A DNA stretch of 64,000 nucleotides from NCBI RefSeq assembly GCF_001995985.1, contig NZ_MUFC01000015.1:1-64000 (forward strand), given 5' to 3'. The translations under genes were made by a program, and so were the position numbers. Position 1 is the first letter of the stretch. Each line of letters opens with the position of its first letter. The notes beneath the pieces are model-generated. The model saw nothing but the letters and a program-made list of their open reading frames with translations. It was not told the DNA's origin and searched no databases. Source of the stretch: Salinivibrio sharmensis. Its GTDB lineage: Bacteria; Pseudomonadota; Gammaproteobacteria; Enterobacterales; Vibrionaceae. Shown here in pieces: positions 42,943 to 53,033 of this stretch.

Positions 42943-43701
42943 GTGAAGCCATTTGCTACGCTTATCTGTCTATTTTTGACCTTGGTGCCCTTGGCCGGGC
43001 ATGCGAAAACCGACAGCATGTCCGCGGATAATTATCTTACCGTCGGTCTGGTCGGCTATACCGAGCCGTCGATTTATATAGACGGTGAAGATGACCAAGA
43101 CATTGAGCTGGTTGTTGAGGCGCAATGGGAGGGAATTTTTTATCGTAACGATACCCTAGGAGTGTATCTCGCCGAGGGCGACAGCTGGTATGTGTCGGCG
43201 GGCGTGGGCGACGATGTGTTTGGCGACCACACCCGCGGTGACAGCAAAACCCTCAAGGATATGAAAAACCTCGATAAGGTATATACCGCTAATCTAACCA
43301 CCGGCTGGATAACGTCGGTGGGCTATTTTGAGCTCGGCTACCATCATGATATCTCGAACAACCACAATAGCGGCGCGATAGTGGCCCGCTATGGCGCCCC
43401 CATCGAGCAAGGCCAATGGGTGGTGGACCCACAATTGTCACTGACTTGCGTGGGTAGTGCGGTGAGTCGTTATTACGTTGGCGTGTCAGCCCAAGAGGCT
43501 AAAGCCGGCCGAGCCACTTATCAGCCTGATCAAACCTGCACGCTTCAATCTGATCTCAACCTCTATTACACGCTTGGCCGCGCGCATCATCTGTTGCTGG
43601 GGGTAAGCTATCGCCACTATGGCGATGAGGTATCAGACAGCCCGATTGTTGATAGAGACGATCTTTGGTCGTTCAATACCGGCTATTTATACACCTTTTA
43701 G
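42943..43701 (+). CDS. MipA/OmpV family outer-membrane protein
   Basis: A 252-residue protein with a signal peptide (cleaved near GHA-K, residue 22) and beta-strand-rich sequence ending in an aromatic residue (YLYTF), typical of outer-membrane barrels of the MipA/OmpV family. It starts at GTG with GGAGA upstream. It follows the kinase by 75 bp and is likely under control of the two-component pair. Related proteins act in osmotic or peptide-antibiotic response. Confidence 0.87.
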   Translation: MKPFATLICLFLTLVPLAGHAKTDSMSADNYLTVGLVGYTEPSIYIDGEDDQDIELVVEAQWEGIFYRNDTLGVYLAEGDSWYVSAGVGDDVFGDHTRGDSKTLKDMKNLDKVYTANLTTGWITSVGYFELGYHHDISNNHNSGAIVARYGAPIEQGQWVVDPQLSLTCVGSAVSRYYVGVSAQEAKAGRATYQPDQTCTLQSDLNLYYTLGRAHHLLLGVSYRHYGDEVSDSPIVDRDDLWSFNTGYLYTF

Positions 43702-43728
43702 CGGTAATTGGGTGGAGGGATAAAGGGG

Positions 43729-44850
43729 ATGAAGTGGCTAAAGCGAGGTTTGATAGCGCTGGTGCTGATAGGCGCGTTTGTGGTGATAGCCATGGATGAC
43801 CCAAATGCGGGGCTTAAGCGTCAAGCCATTCACTTTAACGCTGGCGATAATCAGCTCGCCGGTGAGTTAATTTTACCTTTGGGTACTGAGACGCCACATC
43901 AGTGTGTGGTGTTTGTGCATGGCTCGGGTGACGTGCCGACCGATGCGTTTGGTTATTACCTCCCACTTTGGCGAGTGTTAGCGGCGAATGGGTGGTGTGC
44001 GTTGTCTTGGGATAAACCGGGCGTCGGGGATTCCAGCGGGGATTGGCGGTCGCAATCGATGCAAGATCGGGCCGATGAAGTCGCGGCGGCGATTCGCTAT
44101 TTGCGCCAAACTTTGGGGCTAAAGGATGGCAAGTTGGGCTTGATGGGCTTTAGCCAAGCTGGCTGGGTGATACCCAAGGTGGCGCACCAAGTGGAAGATA
44201 TCGACTTTTTGATCAGTGTCGGCGGGGCAGTCAACTGGATGGCGCAATCCCAGTATTCTGGACGTCAACGGCGATTAGCCACCGGATACAGTGAGTCAGA
44301 GAGTGCGGCAGAGCAAGCTGCCGAAGAGAAAGTGGATGCTTTGATCCAATCCGGTGCGTCGTATCAGCAGTATTTAGACCATATAAATCAGGATGACAAA
44401 GCGCCCATGAGCGAGGCCTTTTGGCAATTTGTACAATGTAATTGGGCCTCGGATGTGACCGCGGATTTTACCGATCTCGATGTGCCCATGTTAGCGTTGT
44501 TTGGTGCTCGGGATGCTTATGTCGACTCGGATAAGACCGCTTCAGCCTATCACCAGCTGCTCGCTAACGCGCCACTGCCGTTTTATCATGTGCGTGTGTT
44601 TGAACAGGCCGACCACAGCCTACTGCGCACCGATAATATCGCCAATGCGCACAATGAGTATCACCGCTGGTTAACGCTGGCACGGATTTGGTGGCAGGGG
44701 GAGGCAGCGTTCGCCGATGGTGTGATGCCATGCTTAACGGCTTGGTTAGCAGAGTTTAAGAGTGGGCAACCAAGGCCGACAACTATCTGCGTGCCCGAGC
44801 GGGCAAGCGATTCAAAGCCAGCACTAAACGCGGATACGACGCAGGGGTAA
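43729..44850 (+). CDS. Alpha/beta hydrolase with N-terminal membrane anchor or signal
   Basis: A 373-residue hydrolase. A hydrophobic N-terminus (about residues 6-21) suggests secretion or anchoring. The catalytic serine is in [12 protein letters not shown], the oxyanion region in [15 protein letters not shown], and a late histidine in EQADHSLLR. It starts 27 bp after the MipA/OmpV gene, so the two may be co-transcribed. The substrate is unknown. Confidence 0.85.
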   Translation: MKWLKRGLIALVLIGAFVVIAMDDPNAGLKRQAIHFNAGDNQLAGELILPLGTETPHQCVVFVHGSGDVPTDAFGYYLPLWRVLAANGWCALSWDKPGVGDSSGDWRSQSMQDRADEVAAAIRYLRQTLGLKDGKLGLMGFSQAGWVIPKVAHQVEDIDFLISVGGAVNWMAQSQYSGRQRRLATGYSESESAAEQAAEEKVDALIQSGASYQQYLDHINQDDKAPMSEAFWQFVQCNWASDVTADFTDLDVPMLALFGARDAYVDSDKTASAYHQLLANAPLPFYHVRVFEQADHSLLRTDNIANAHNEYHRWLTLARIWWQGEAAFADGVMPCLTAWLAEFKSGQPRPTTICVPERASDSKPALNADTTQG

Positions 44851-44914
44851 CGTTTCATTTTGCGGTGAATTGGGGTTTAATGCAGGCATTGACGCTAACG
44901 CTAAGAGAACCAGC

Positions 44915-45394
44915 ATGCAAATATGGGTAGATGCGGACGCTTGTCCGGTCGCAATGCGCGAGATGATAGTACGCGCGGCACACCGAACACACATTCAAGC
45001 CACCTTTATTGCCAACCAGTTTATTCGTATACCGCCGTCGCCCTATGCCAGCGCACGTCAGGTCGAAAAAGGCTTTGATGTGGCGGACAACCAAATTGTT
45101 GCCGAGGCAGAAGCGGGCGATTTGGTGATCACCCAAGACATTCCGCTCGCGGATGAAGTGATTGAAAAGGGCGTGACGGTGATTAACACCCGCGGCGAAT
45201 TGCTGACCAAAGAAAACATCCGTGCCCGGCTTAATATCCGTGACTTTATGGAAACCATGCGCAGTAGCGGCGTGCACACCGGCGGGCCTGCTCCGCTTGG
45301 TCCGCAGCAAAAACAAGCCTTTGCTAACCAGCTTGATAAATGGCTGGTTAAAGCTCAGCGTTATCATACCGCGCAAGCAAAATCGTCTGATTAA
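44915..45394 (+). CDS. yaiI: YaiI/UPF0178 (DUF188) family protein
   Basis: A 159-residue protein. The opening [12 protein letters not shown], the VVADN-type segment [12 protein letters not shown] and [11 protein letters not shown], and [16 protein letters not shown] are the UPF0178 signature. The fold is related to PIN-type nucleases by the aspartate pattern, but no activity is established. The ATG at 44915 starts the conserved region directly. Confidence 0.93.
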   Translation: MQIWVDADACPVAMREMIVRAAHRTHIQATFIANQFIRIPPSPYASARQVEKGFDVADNQIVAEAEAGDLVITQDIPLADEVIEKGVTVINTRGELLTKENIRARLNIRDFMETMRSSGVHTGGPAPLGPQQKQAFANQLDKWLVKAQRYHTAQAKSSD

Positions 45395-45436
45395 GCCGGC
45401 GCGCGTTTTCTCTCATCACTCAATTTTTTCTGCTGG

Positions 45437-46339
45437 CTAAATAGCAACCGGTGCCCACTCGCTATCTGCGAAGTGGGCAATCAGCGCATCTAGCAATGCT
45501 CGCACCGCCGGTGGTTGATTGCGACGTGACGGGTACAAGGCGTAGATATCCATCGCTTTGGGTTGCCAATCGGGGAGCACCACTTCCAGCTGACCTCGCG
45601 CAATGGCACTATGGGCCAAATACACCGGCTGCATGCTCACGCCCATGCCCTGAATGGCGGCACTGAGTAAGGTGGTCGCCTCGTTGGCAGACAGCTTGCC
45701 TTGCACCTCAACAGCGGCGTGTTCCTCACCTTTGTCTAAATGCCAAATTGGCCGATCAAACTGTTTGTAACTGAGACAGCTATGCGCGGTGAGATCCTCC
45801 GGTGAGAGGATGAGTGTATGGGCGGCTAAATAATCCGGTGCCGCCACCAAGACGGAATCACACGTGGCGATCGGACGACCAATTAGGGAAGGATCAGGGT
45901 TAGACGCAATGCGGATGGCAATATCAACCCGTTCCGCAATCAAGTCGACTGCTTTATCCTGTACCTCAATATCTACGTCTACCCCGGGATGAGCGGCCAT
46001 AAAGGGCTTTACCGCGGGGATCAGTTGCGCAAAACCAAACGACATACTGGTCGCCACCCGTACTTTGCCGGTCAAGCCCGTCTCTTGCTGCCATTGCTGT
46101 GTCAGGGCATTGGCTTGCTCAACCCATTGTTCCAGTTGTGGCAAGCTTTGCTCGCCGGCGGAGGTTAACGATACTTTGCGCGTGGTGCGCTGCAATAAGC
46201 GTACGCCTAACCAGTCTTCCAGTGCTTCCACATGGCGAGTCACCATGGGGCGCGACATCTCGAGCCGCTCGGCAGTGGCGGTAAAACTTTGTGTAAGGGC
46301 AACGTCAATCATCACTTTTGCCGCGGTGAGTTTGTCCAT
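45437..46339 (-). CDS. LysR family transcriptional regulator
   Basis: A 300-residue LysR regulator: HTH (MIDVALTQSFTATAERLEMS, then RHVEALEDWLGVRLLQRTTR) and effector domain. The start at 46339 has GGGAG upstream. It is divergent from a secreted MBL-fold protein gene with a 176-bp gap holding ATTAT-GAA-ATAAT (46413-46425), a possible binding site. Control of the MBL-DsbA pair is inferred. Confidence 0.88.
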   Translation of the reverse strand: MDKLTAAKVMIDVALTQSFTATAERLEMSRPMVTRHVEALEDWLGVRLLQRTTRKVSLTSAGEQSLPQLEQWVEQANALTQQWQQETGLTGKVRVATSMSFGFAQLIPAVKPFMAAHPGVDVDIEVQDKAVDLIAERVDIAIRIASNPDPSLIGRPIATCDSVLVAAPDYLAAHTLILSPEDLTAHSCLSYKQFDRPIWHLDKGEEHAAVEVQGKLSANEATTLLSAAIQGMGVSMQPVYLAHSAIARGQLEVVLPDWQPKAMDIYALYPSRRNQPPAVRALLDALIAHFADSEWAPVAI

Positions 46340-46515
46340 GAGTGTGCTCCCAGGTTGGCTATAAACAATATCGATCGTGTGATGCATAGCGACGAAGCAT
46401 CAATATGCACGAATTATGAAATAATGATGTAAATTATTAGCTATATATCTGAACAAGTCGAGCCCGTAAACTGCACAGCATCTCAACAACGAATGCAAAA
46501 CAACGGAGCACGACG

Positions 46516-47385
46516 ATGAAATTGATAAAAACCCTAGCCGCCTCTTTATTACTGACCGGCAGCGCAATGGCAGCAAACAATGCTGAACCCTTGAACCTAG
46601 ACGTGTATAACGCGGATGGTAACAGCTTTTACGTAAACTCAACCGTGGTGTACGGCGAAACCGAAGCCATGGTGGTTGATACTGGCTTTACTAAAGCAGA
46701 CGCGCTACGTATTGCCGCTAAGGTGCTGGACTCTGGGAAAGAGCTAACCACTATCTTTATTAGCCAAGCCGACCCAGACTACTATTTTGGGGCGGAAGTG
46801 CTGCACGGTATGTTCCCTGACGCAAACGTGATCACCACACCGGCAGTACGCGCCACGATTGCAGAAAAACTGGACGGAAAAATGGCATTTTGGGCCCCAA
46901 AAATGGGTGACAATGCTCCGCAAAACCCTGTAGTTCCTGCTGCTTATACTCGTTCATCATTGACACTGGACGGCCGTAAGATTGAAATTCGTGGCGCGAA
47001 AGGCGAGTTGGCTCATCGTCCGTATCTTTGGATCCCAGCCAACAAGGCGATCCTGGGTAACGTCGCTGTGTATGGCAATGTTCACCTTTGGATGGCAGAC
47101 GCACAATCTGACCAAGCACGTGAAGGTTGGGCCGCACAACTAGAAGAAATGGCAGCACTGAAGCCTAACGTGGTGATCCCAGGACATATGACCGCGGGGA
47201 CGGCACTAAACGCTGACACCATTAGCTTTGCCCAGCAGTACTTGCAAGACTTTGCCGAGGCGAAAGCAAACAGCAAAGACAGTGCTGAGCTGATTAAAAC
47301 CATGCAAGCGAAATATCCGAAAGCGGGTCTGCCGATGGCTTTGGAAATTGGTGCGAAAGTGCACATGGGAGAGATGGAATGGTAA
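46516..47385 (+). CDS. Secreted MBL-fold protein with altered metal site
   Basis: A 289-residue protein with a signal peptide (cleaved near AMA-A, residue 19) and the metallo-beta-lactamase fold. The usual HxHxDH motif region reads ISQADPDYYFG, so the first histidines are absent; a later histidine sits in VIPGHMTAGT. It may bind metal differently or not be a hydrolase. It overlaps the next gene by 7 bp and is divergent from a LysR regulator. Confidence 0.85.
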   Translation: MKLIKTLAASLLLTGSAMAANNAEPLNLDVYNADGNSFYVNSTVVYGETEAMVVDTGFTKADALRIAAKVLDSGKELTTIFISQADPDYYFGAEVLHGMFPDANVITTPAVRATIAEKLDGKMAFWAPKMGDNAPQNPVVPAAYTRSSLTLDGRKIEIRGAKGELAHRPYLWIPANKAILGNVAVYGNVHLWMADAQSDQAREGWAAQLEEMAALKPNVVIPGHMTAGTALNADTISFAQQYLQDFAEAKANSKDSAELIKTMQAKYPKAGLPMALEIGAKVHMGEMEW

Positions 47386-48005
47386 ACGTCCACTATATTT
47401 TTGACCCAATGTGTGGCTGGTGCTTCGGCGCCGCCACCTTGATTGAAAGCCTGAGCAACAACCCTGAGATTAACTTGCAGCTTCATCCAGGTGGTATGCG
47501 TGAGCGTGCGCCGATTGAAGACAGCTTTCGTCAACACATTTTGGCGGCAGATCAGACCATTGCTGATCAAACCGGACAGACATTTGGTCAAGCTTATCTT
47601 GACCGCGTAGCAAGCAACCAGCCGGTAATTTTGGACTCCTTTATGACCGCGCAAGCCATCCTCGCTGCTCAGCAGCTTGATGGTCAGGGGGCAGAGATGC
47701 TGAAACGCATCCAGCGTGGCCATTATCAGCAAGGTCGCTCCGTCTATGAAGCTGATACGCTCGCAGAGCTTGCCAGTGAGATGGGGATAGAGGCAGAGGC
47801 TTGGCAACAGGCAATGAATCGCGCCGCAAATGACGTGATGCCCGCGGTGAATCAAACCCGTCAATTGATGGCAGCGCATGGCTTACGCGGTTTTCCATCC
47901 ATGCTGGTGGAGCAAAACGGTCAATGGCAAGCCATCACAGTGAGCCAATACTATCGCCGCCCAGACGCATGGCAGGCGCTGTGGCAAACACTGACTCAGG
48001 CATAA
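47379..48005 (+). CDS. DsbA-family thiol oxidoreductase, FrnE-like
   Basis: A 208-residue thioredoxin-fold protein without signal peptide. The active site is FDPMCGWCFGA near residues 8-18, and the cis-proline loop is GFPSML. Members resemble FrnE-type cytoplasmic isomerases. The start lies inside the MBL gene's last codons, so translation is coupled. A terminator follows. Confidence 0.9.
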   Translation: MVNVHYIFDPMCGWCFGAATLIESLSNNPEINLQLHPGGMRERAPIEDSFRQHILAADQTIADQTGQTFGQAYLDRVASNQPVILDSFMTAQAILAAQQLDGQGAEMLKRIQRGHYQQGRSVYEADTLAELASEMGIEAEAWQQAMNRAANDVMPAVNQTRQLMAAHGLRGFPSMLVEQNGQWQAITVSQYYRRPDAWQALWQTLTQA

Positions 48006-48012
48006 AGCAAAC

Positions 48013-48043
48013 AAAAACGGCGAGCATGAAGCTCGCCGTTTTT
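48013..48043. terminator. Bidirectional terminator
   Basis: A 13-bp stem (AAAAACGGCGAGC / GCTCGCCGTTTTT) with a 5-nt loop between the DsbA-like gene and the helicase gene. Confidence 0.93.
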
Positions 48044-48068
48044 ATTGCGATCATTGTATGTGTAACAA

Positions 48069-49232
48069 TTATTTGGGCGCAGTCAGCGGCACCGGTTTTT
48101 TGGGCTCGAAGCCTTCGATGATGTGACGTTCAAGTGGATGCCCGAGACGTGCTTCAATCATACGCAAGTTTTTGGTGTTATCTTTTGAGACCAATGAAAT
48201 CGCTTCGCCTTGAGCACTGGCACGGCCGGTACGGCCAATCCGGTGAACGTACTCGTCGGCTGGGAAGGGCAGATCATAATTGACTACGCGCTCAAGCGAC
48301 TCAATATCAATGCCACGAGCAGCGACACCGGTGGCAATTAAAAATTGGATGTCACCGTTTTTAAAGTCTTCCAGCAATTGGGTCCGCACGGCTTGGCTGC
48401 GTCCACTGTGAAACGCTTCAGCGGCAATGCCCCGTTTTTCCAACTGGGTAGCGAGTTTGGCAGCGCCGTGTTTGGTTTCGATAAAAATTAGCGCCTGCGT
48501 CCAGCCATTCTCTTTAATTAAATGACTAAGCAGTGCGGATTTCTTATCTTTATCGACTGGAATACACCACTGAGTAATGTTGTCTTTCGAGGCATCTCGT
48601 GCGGCAATGCTAATTTCTTTGCCTTCATCGCCAATGGTGGCTTTAGCTAGATCGCGCACTTTATTAGACAGCGTGGCCGAAAACAGTAAGCACTGTGTGC
48701 TGGCAGGCAGTCGGTCAAGAATATTCTGAATGGCATCAATAAAGCCCATATCGAGCATGCGATCTGCTTCGTCGAGAACCAGTACTTCTACTTCATCTAG
48801 ATAGACGGCACGTTGGCTGAGTAAATCGCGTAGACGTCCCGGGGTGGCGACCAAAATGTCGACGCCGTCCACTAAGGCTTGTTTTTGTGCTTGCTCGTCC
48901 ATGCCGCCCACCATCGCCAAGATTTTTAGCTCCGTAAACTGGCTGTCTTGACGTGCGCTCTCAGCCACTTGCAGGGCGAGCTCGCGAGTGGGGGCGATGA
49001 CGAGTGCGCGAGCGCGTTTTTTGCGCCCAGCTTCACCGGCAGATAATTTATCGATGATAGGCCAGATAAAACTCGAGGTTTTCCCGGTGCCCGTTTGTGC
49101 CGCGGCAATCAGATCATGCCCTTGTTGGATGATCGGAATTGCTTTCGCTTGAATAGACGTTGGCGTGGTAAAGCCGCGTTGGGCAATGGCTTGGCAAAGC
49201 GGGGCGCTTAACCCTAGTTTTTTAAATGGCAT
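48069..49232 (-). CDS. rhlE: DEAD-box RNA helicase, RhlE type
   Basis: A 387-residue ATP-dependent RNA helicase. The motifs in order are the Q motif FTTPTSIQAKAIP, AAQTGTGKT, APTRELALQ, VATPGRL, DEAD, SAT, and HRIGRTGRA. The short basic tail and the lack of a C-terminal RNA-binding domain fit RhlE. The gene is preceded by no strong ribosome site at 49232, but this start opens the conserved region. Confidence 0.9.
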   Translation of the reverse strand: MPFKKLGLSAPLCQAIAQRGFTTPTSIQAKAIPIIQQGHDLIAAAQTGTGKTSSFIWPIIDKLSAGEAGRKKRARALVIAPTRELALQVAESARQDSQFTELKILAMVGGMDEQAQKQALVDGVDILVATPGRLRDLLSQRAVYLDEVEVLVLDEADRMLDMGFIDAIQNILDRLPASTQCLLFSATLSNKVRDLAKATIGDEGKEISIAARDASKDNITQWCIPVDKDKKSALLSHLIKENGWTQALIFIETKHGAAKLATQLEKRGIAAEAFHSGRSQAVRTQLLEDFKNGDIQFLIATGVAARGIDIESLERVVNYDLPFPADEYVHRIGRTGRASAQGEAISLVSKDNTKNLRMIEARLGHPLERHIIEGFEPKKPVPLTAPK

Positions 49233-49456
49233 AACAGACTCAACAAACAAGAAGCGTGTGACTGTGTTACTGCCCAGACACACTGAATGGCGTGGAGTCT
49301 AGCACGAACCTTACAGTAGCACGACGCAAAATCTGTCGGCGGGTTTTTTCTTGGCTTTGGCAACAATGGGTAATGGATATGATGAGCAGAACAAAGATTG
49401 GAAATGAAAACACCTATACTGAGTGTACTGGCCCATATTCGTGGATAGCCCCCCTC

Positions 49457-51142
49457 ATGGATGGATTCATAAACAGGTTTGCACGCTTTGTTCTGCCGTT
49501 ATGTTGTTTTCTGGCCGCCGGCGGCGCTGCCGCGCAATCCGCGGATCTGATTATCAGCAATGCAACGATTTATGGCCTCGATGAGGCCGACAGCATCGTC
49601 GTCGATGACGGTAAGATAGTCTTTATTGGAAAGGGGGAGGCGGTCCGCACCTACCGCACGCCTGATACTGTCTGGCTGGATGTGGAACAAGCATTTGTGA
49701 TGCCCGGCTTTATCGATAATCACAATCATGTTTTTGAAGCGGCATCAGCTGCTGGGGGAAATTGCGAGCTCAGTCTAGATGCGGGCCTAATGGAGCAGAT
49801 CCCCTACCTGGCCTATTGCCGTCAACAAACGCAGTCGGATGGCTGGCTGATGGGGTATGGATTTTCATTGGATGCAATTCTCACCACGGGTCAAGCGCAC
49901 ACGCCATTAGAGGTACTAGACAGTATTTTTCCTAAACGGCCGGTTGTTCTGATGGAGCAAACGTCGCACTCCATGTGGGTGAACTCGGCGGCATTAGCGC
50001 TGGCGGGCATCGATAAGCAGTCGCCGAACCCACAAGGAGGCGTGATTTTAAAAGATGAAAAAACAGGCGAGCTCAATGGTATTTTGCTCGATAATGCTGG
50101 TGACATCGTCATGGAACTTGCGTGGAACCAACTCGAGGAAAAATTTGAACAAAGCTACCTTGGTTTACTCGCTGGTTTGGATGCCGCTGCTGCGCATGGG
50201 ATCACCACGATTGGCGATGGCCGTCTTTACTGGAAACGTGGTTGGTTTGAGGTGTGGCAGCAAGCCGAGCAAAATGGCGATCTCACCGCGCGTGTGTCGC
50301 TCCGTCCTTGGATTTACCCGCAAGAGCCGATGTCAGCTCAGCTTGCGTTCTTAAAAGGCATTCAATCCAGCGATCCACAGCGCTTACTGCGGGTGGATCA
50401 AGTGAAAATGTACAGTGATGGCATTATCATTAATGGCACGGCGAAAACGCTGGCCCCCTATCTAAACACCTATCTGCCCACTTACCCTAATGGCCTTCAC
50501 TATATCCCGCCGCAAGCCATGGCCGACTGGTTGGGTGCATTGCGGCATATAGGCTACGGCGCACACATTCATGCGATTGGAGACGCAGCAGTGCATGCTT
50601 CGCTCAATGCGATTGACTCCGTGCGCCGCCAAGGCAGTCGCCATCCTTACACATTAACGCATGTCGAGTTGGTTGCCCCCAGCGATCTACCTCGGTTTAG
50701 CCAGCTGAGTGTGACAGCTGATTTTCAAGTAGGCTCCGATTATGTCGCCGCGCATGATCATCAGTGGGCCGAATACTTTTTGGGGCTCAAGCGAGCGAAA
50801 GCATTGATGAACGTGAATGCACTTTTTAAAACGGGCGCCAATGTGACGTTAAGCAGCGATTGGAATGTGCACAGCATTAATCCGCTGGTGGGCATCGCTA
50901 ACAGCCTCATTATGGACGCGACAGGGCTGCCTGATATTTACGCTGCCATTGATGCGTATACCATTAATGCAGCGAAAAGCTTGGGGCTTGAGGCACTCAC
51001 AGGTTCTATTGCGGTGGGTAAGTCCGCAGACTTGGTGATACTCAGCGATGACATTACCCTCATGCCCATTGCGCAGGTGCCAGAGACGTCAGTTTTGATG
51101 ACCCTGTTACAAGGGGAAATCGTCTTTGATGCGACCCGTTGA
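49457..51142 (+). CDS. Secreted amidohydrolase family 3 (YtcJ-like)
   Basis: A 561-residue protein with a signal peptide (MDGFINRFARFVLPLCCFLA then AGGAAAQ) and an amidohydrolase barrel. The metal motif HNH in GFIDNHNHVFE, the likely carbamylated Lys in VDQVKMYSDG, HAIGDAAVHA, HVELV and SSDWNV are visible. The family hydrolyses exocyclic amide or imine-type bonds; the substrate is unknown. The ATG at 49457 begins the signal peptide; the in-frame extension back to 49292 is not plausible. Confidence 0.87.
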   Translation: MDGFINRFARFVLPLCCFLAAGGAAAQSADLIISNATIYGLDEADSIVVDDGKIVFIGKGEAVRTYRTPDTVWLDVEQAFVMPGFIDNHNHVFEAASAAGGNCELSLDAGLMEQIPYLAYCRQQTQSDGWLMGYGFSLDAILTTGQAHTPLEVLDSIFPKRPVVLMEQTSHSMWVNSAALALAGIDKQSPNPQGGVILKDEKTGELNGILLDNAGDIVMELAWNQLEEKFEQSYLGLLAGLDAAAAHGITTIGDGRLYWKRGWFEVWQQAEQNGDLTARVSLRPWIYPQEPMSAQLAFLKGIQSSDPQRLLRVDQVKMYSDGIIINGTAKTLAPYLNTYLPTYPNGLHYIPPQAMADWLGALRHIGYGAHIHAIGDAAVHASLNAIDSVRRQGSRHPYTLTHVELVAPSDLPRFSQLSVTADFQVGSDYVAAHDHQWAEYFLGLKRAKALMNVNALFKTGANVTLSSDWNVHSINPLVGIANSLIMDATGLPDIYAAIDAYTINAAKSLGLEALTGSIAVGKSADLVILSDDITLMPIAQVPETSVLMTLLQGEIVFDATR

Positions 51143-51291
51143 TTTTTTCACTTGGCGGGTTTGGTGACAAAAGCTCGCTCTATCAATATATTAAAGTTTT
51201 TACATCTCGAGAGGGTTAGACGTTCACGGTAAAGAGTACGCTGGCCTTCCGCGGTATGATGCGTTTTCGAAAAGGATATCGGAACACTGAC

Positions 51292-51777
51292 ATGATGAAG
51301 TTTTATGCTGCCGACCAATACCAACCTGCTTGCGAGCGATTATTCAATCAATGGCGAGTGGCTATCCAACATCAACTTCCTGAAGCGCGAGTCGAGCACA
51401 TTGGCGCGTCGTCTATCCCTTCAGCAATATCGAAAGGCGATCTCGATATTTTTGTTGGTGTACCTGCCTTACAGCATGAAGAGGCTGTGGCGCGGCTAGT
51501 TGAGTTGGGCTTTCAAGAAAAGCAAGATACGTTACGGACGCCCGAGCTGTGTATGTTGGAATCCAAACAGGGTGACGATGTTGCGTTGCAAGTGGTGGCC
51601 AATGGCTCTGAGTTCGAAGACTTTCTGACCTTTCGAGACACGCTGCGCGCTAACCCACAACTGGTTCACTCCTACAATGCGCTTAAACGCGCCTGTGAAG
51701 GGTTTGAACAAGACGACTATCGGGAAAGAAAAGCGAGGTTTGTGGAGCAGGTTTTATCTTCGTCAGCCGGTTTGTAA
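51292..51777 (+). CDS. GrpB family (nucleotidyltransferase-fold) protein
   Basis: A 161-residue protein with the GrpB signature VEHIGASSIPSAISKGDLDI near residues 33-52, related to the MNT/Pol-beta nucleotidyltransferase fold. Many members are of unknown role; some link to coenzyme-A kinase-type fusions. The ATG at 51292 has GGA upstream. A late ATG at 51295 is also possible. Confidence 0.87.
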   Translation: MMKFYAADQYQPACERLFNQWRVAIQHQLPEARVEHIGASSIPSAISKGDLDIFVGVPALQHEEAVARLVELGFQEKQDTLRTPELCMLESKQGDDVALQVVANGSEFEDFLTFRDTLRANPQLVHSYNALKRACEGFEQDDYRERKARFVEQVLSSSAGL

Positions 51778-51960
51778 GGCGAAAAACTTTTTTTATCGTT
51801 GCCGATCTAACTGTGTCTCTTGCGCTTTCTCTGAGGCTAGTTTATCCCTTTAAATCGGCAAAATAAGGGGGTTATAAGATCCTGGTTGGGAAAGGTTTTA
51901 TTTTGGTGATTTCAAAGGGTTATGTTGTTAGCCTAGCGGCGCATTGATTGAGGGAATGAT

Positions 51961-52623
51961 ATGAAGACACATAACCAGACATTTCACCAAGAGAACTTTT
52001 CTCACCAAGACCTCAGTGAGCTCGAATTTAAAGACTGTACCTTTATCCGTTGTGACTTTACCCGCGCTAACCTTCGCGATGTGACGTTCAAGCGTTGCAA
52101 ATTTATCGAACAGGGTGATATCGAAGGGTGCCACTTTACCGCTGCTAACCTTCGTGATGCCAGTTTTCAGCAATGCCTATTGGCGATGGCTAATTTTAGT
52201 TTTGCCAATTGTTACGGCATTGAGATGAGAGAATGCGATCTGAAGGGCGCGAACTTTTCCCGCGCAAACTTTGCCAATCAAGTCAGCCATCGGGTGTACT
52301 TTTGCTCAGCGTTTATCACCGGCTGTAACTTGTCTTATGCCAACCTTGCGCAAGCGTGCTTAGAAAAGTGCGAACTGTTTGAAAACCGTTGGATAGAAAC
52401 CCATCTTTTAGGGGCATCGTTGAAAGAAGCTGATCTGAGTGGCGGTGTTTTCTCGTCCGATGTATGGGGGCAGTTTAGTGTACAGGGTGCGAATTTATGT
52501 CACGCTGAGATTGATGGCCTAGACCCACGCAAAGTGGATCTGTCGGGCGTGAAAATCGCCGATTGGCAACAATCTCAGCTACTTGAAAGCTTAGGCCTGA
52601 TTGTTTTTCCGGATGCGCGCTAG
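51961..52623 (+). CDS. qnr: Qnr-family pentapeptide repeat protein
   Basis: A 220-residue right-handed beta-helix built of pentapeptide repeats with Phe or Leu at the central position (for example LRDASFQQCLLAMANFSFAN). Length and blocks such as RECDLKGANFSRANF, QVSHRVYFCSAFITGCNLSY, CLEKCELFENRW and DGLDPRKVDLSGVKI match QnrA-type proteins, which protect DNA gyrase from quinolones. Chromosomal homologues are known in Vibrionaceae and Shewanella. No LexA-like box is seen upstream, unlike qnrB. Resistance level is unknown. Confidence 0.93.
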   Translation: MKTHNQTFHQENFSHQDLSELEFKDCTFIRCDFTRANLRDVTFKRCKFIEQGDIEGCHFTAANLRDASFQQCLLAMANFSFANCYGIEMRECDLKGANFSRANFANQVSHRVYFCSAFITGCNLSYANLAQACLEKCELFENRWIETHLLGASLKEADLSGGVFSSDVWGQFSVQGANLCHAEIDGLDPRKVDLSGVKIADWQQSQLLESLGLIVFPDAR

Positions 52624-52719
52624 TCGCATTCTTGCGTTTTGAGCTCCTACAAGCAGCGATAGCGCTTACCTGCTGACCATTTCGGCTTTCATCATTGGCG
52701 GCTACCCCTTTTGTTAATA

Positions 52720-52920
52720 TCAAGCCGCGTACTTTCTGAGCTCATGAGGATATACCCGCATACCATTGAGCGTGTTTTCATACACGGCTTGCTCGCGGAG
52801 GTAAGACCAGGCATGGGCCTCTGTCCCGGTTTGCGCCGCTAATCGATCGATAACCGCGTCGATATTTCGGCCTGCATAGTCTTTATGAGGGGTAAAAAGT
52901 TCCTTAATCGCGGATAACAT
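52720..52920 (-). CDS. Small uncharacterised protein
   Basis: A 66-residue protein starting MLSAIKELFTPHKDYAGRNI and ending HELRKYAA. AAGGAG lies upstream of the ATG at 52920; longer in-frame extensions lack such a site. No family recognised; no membrane segment. Confidence 0.65.
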   Translation of the reverse strand: MLSAIKELFTPHKDYAGRNIDAVIDRLAAQTGTEAHAWSYLREQAVYENTLNGMRVYPHELRKYAA

Positions 52921-53033
52921 AGCACGCTCCTTATGTGTAACTAAATTACATTTTAGTCTGCTTATATCATAGTACGTGTTTGAATCGTGATCAATGTTAA
53001 AATTTACATCGGTTTCAAATAACATATTTGTAA

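Noticed and set aside
44855-45376. Long minus-strand frame opposite yaiI
   Set aside because: It mirrors the whole yaiI gene, whose protein is well recognised; typical antisense shadow.
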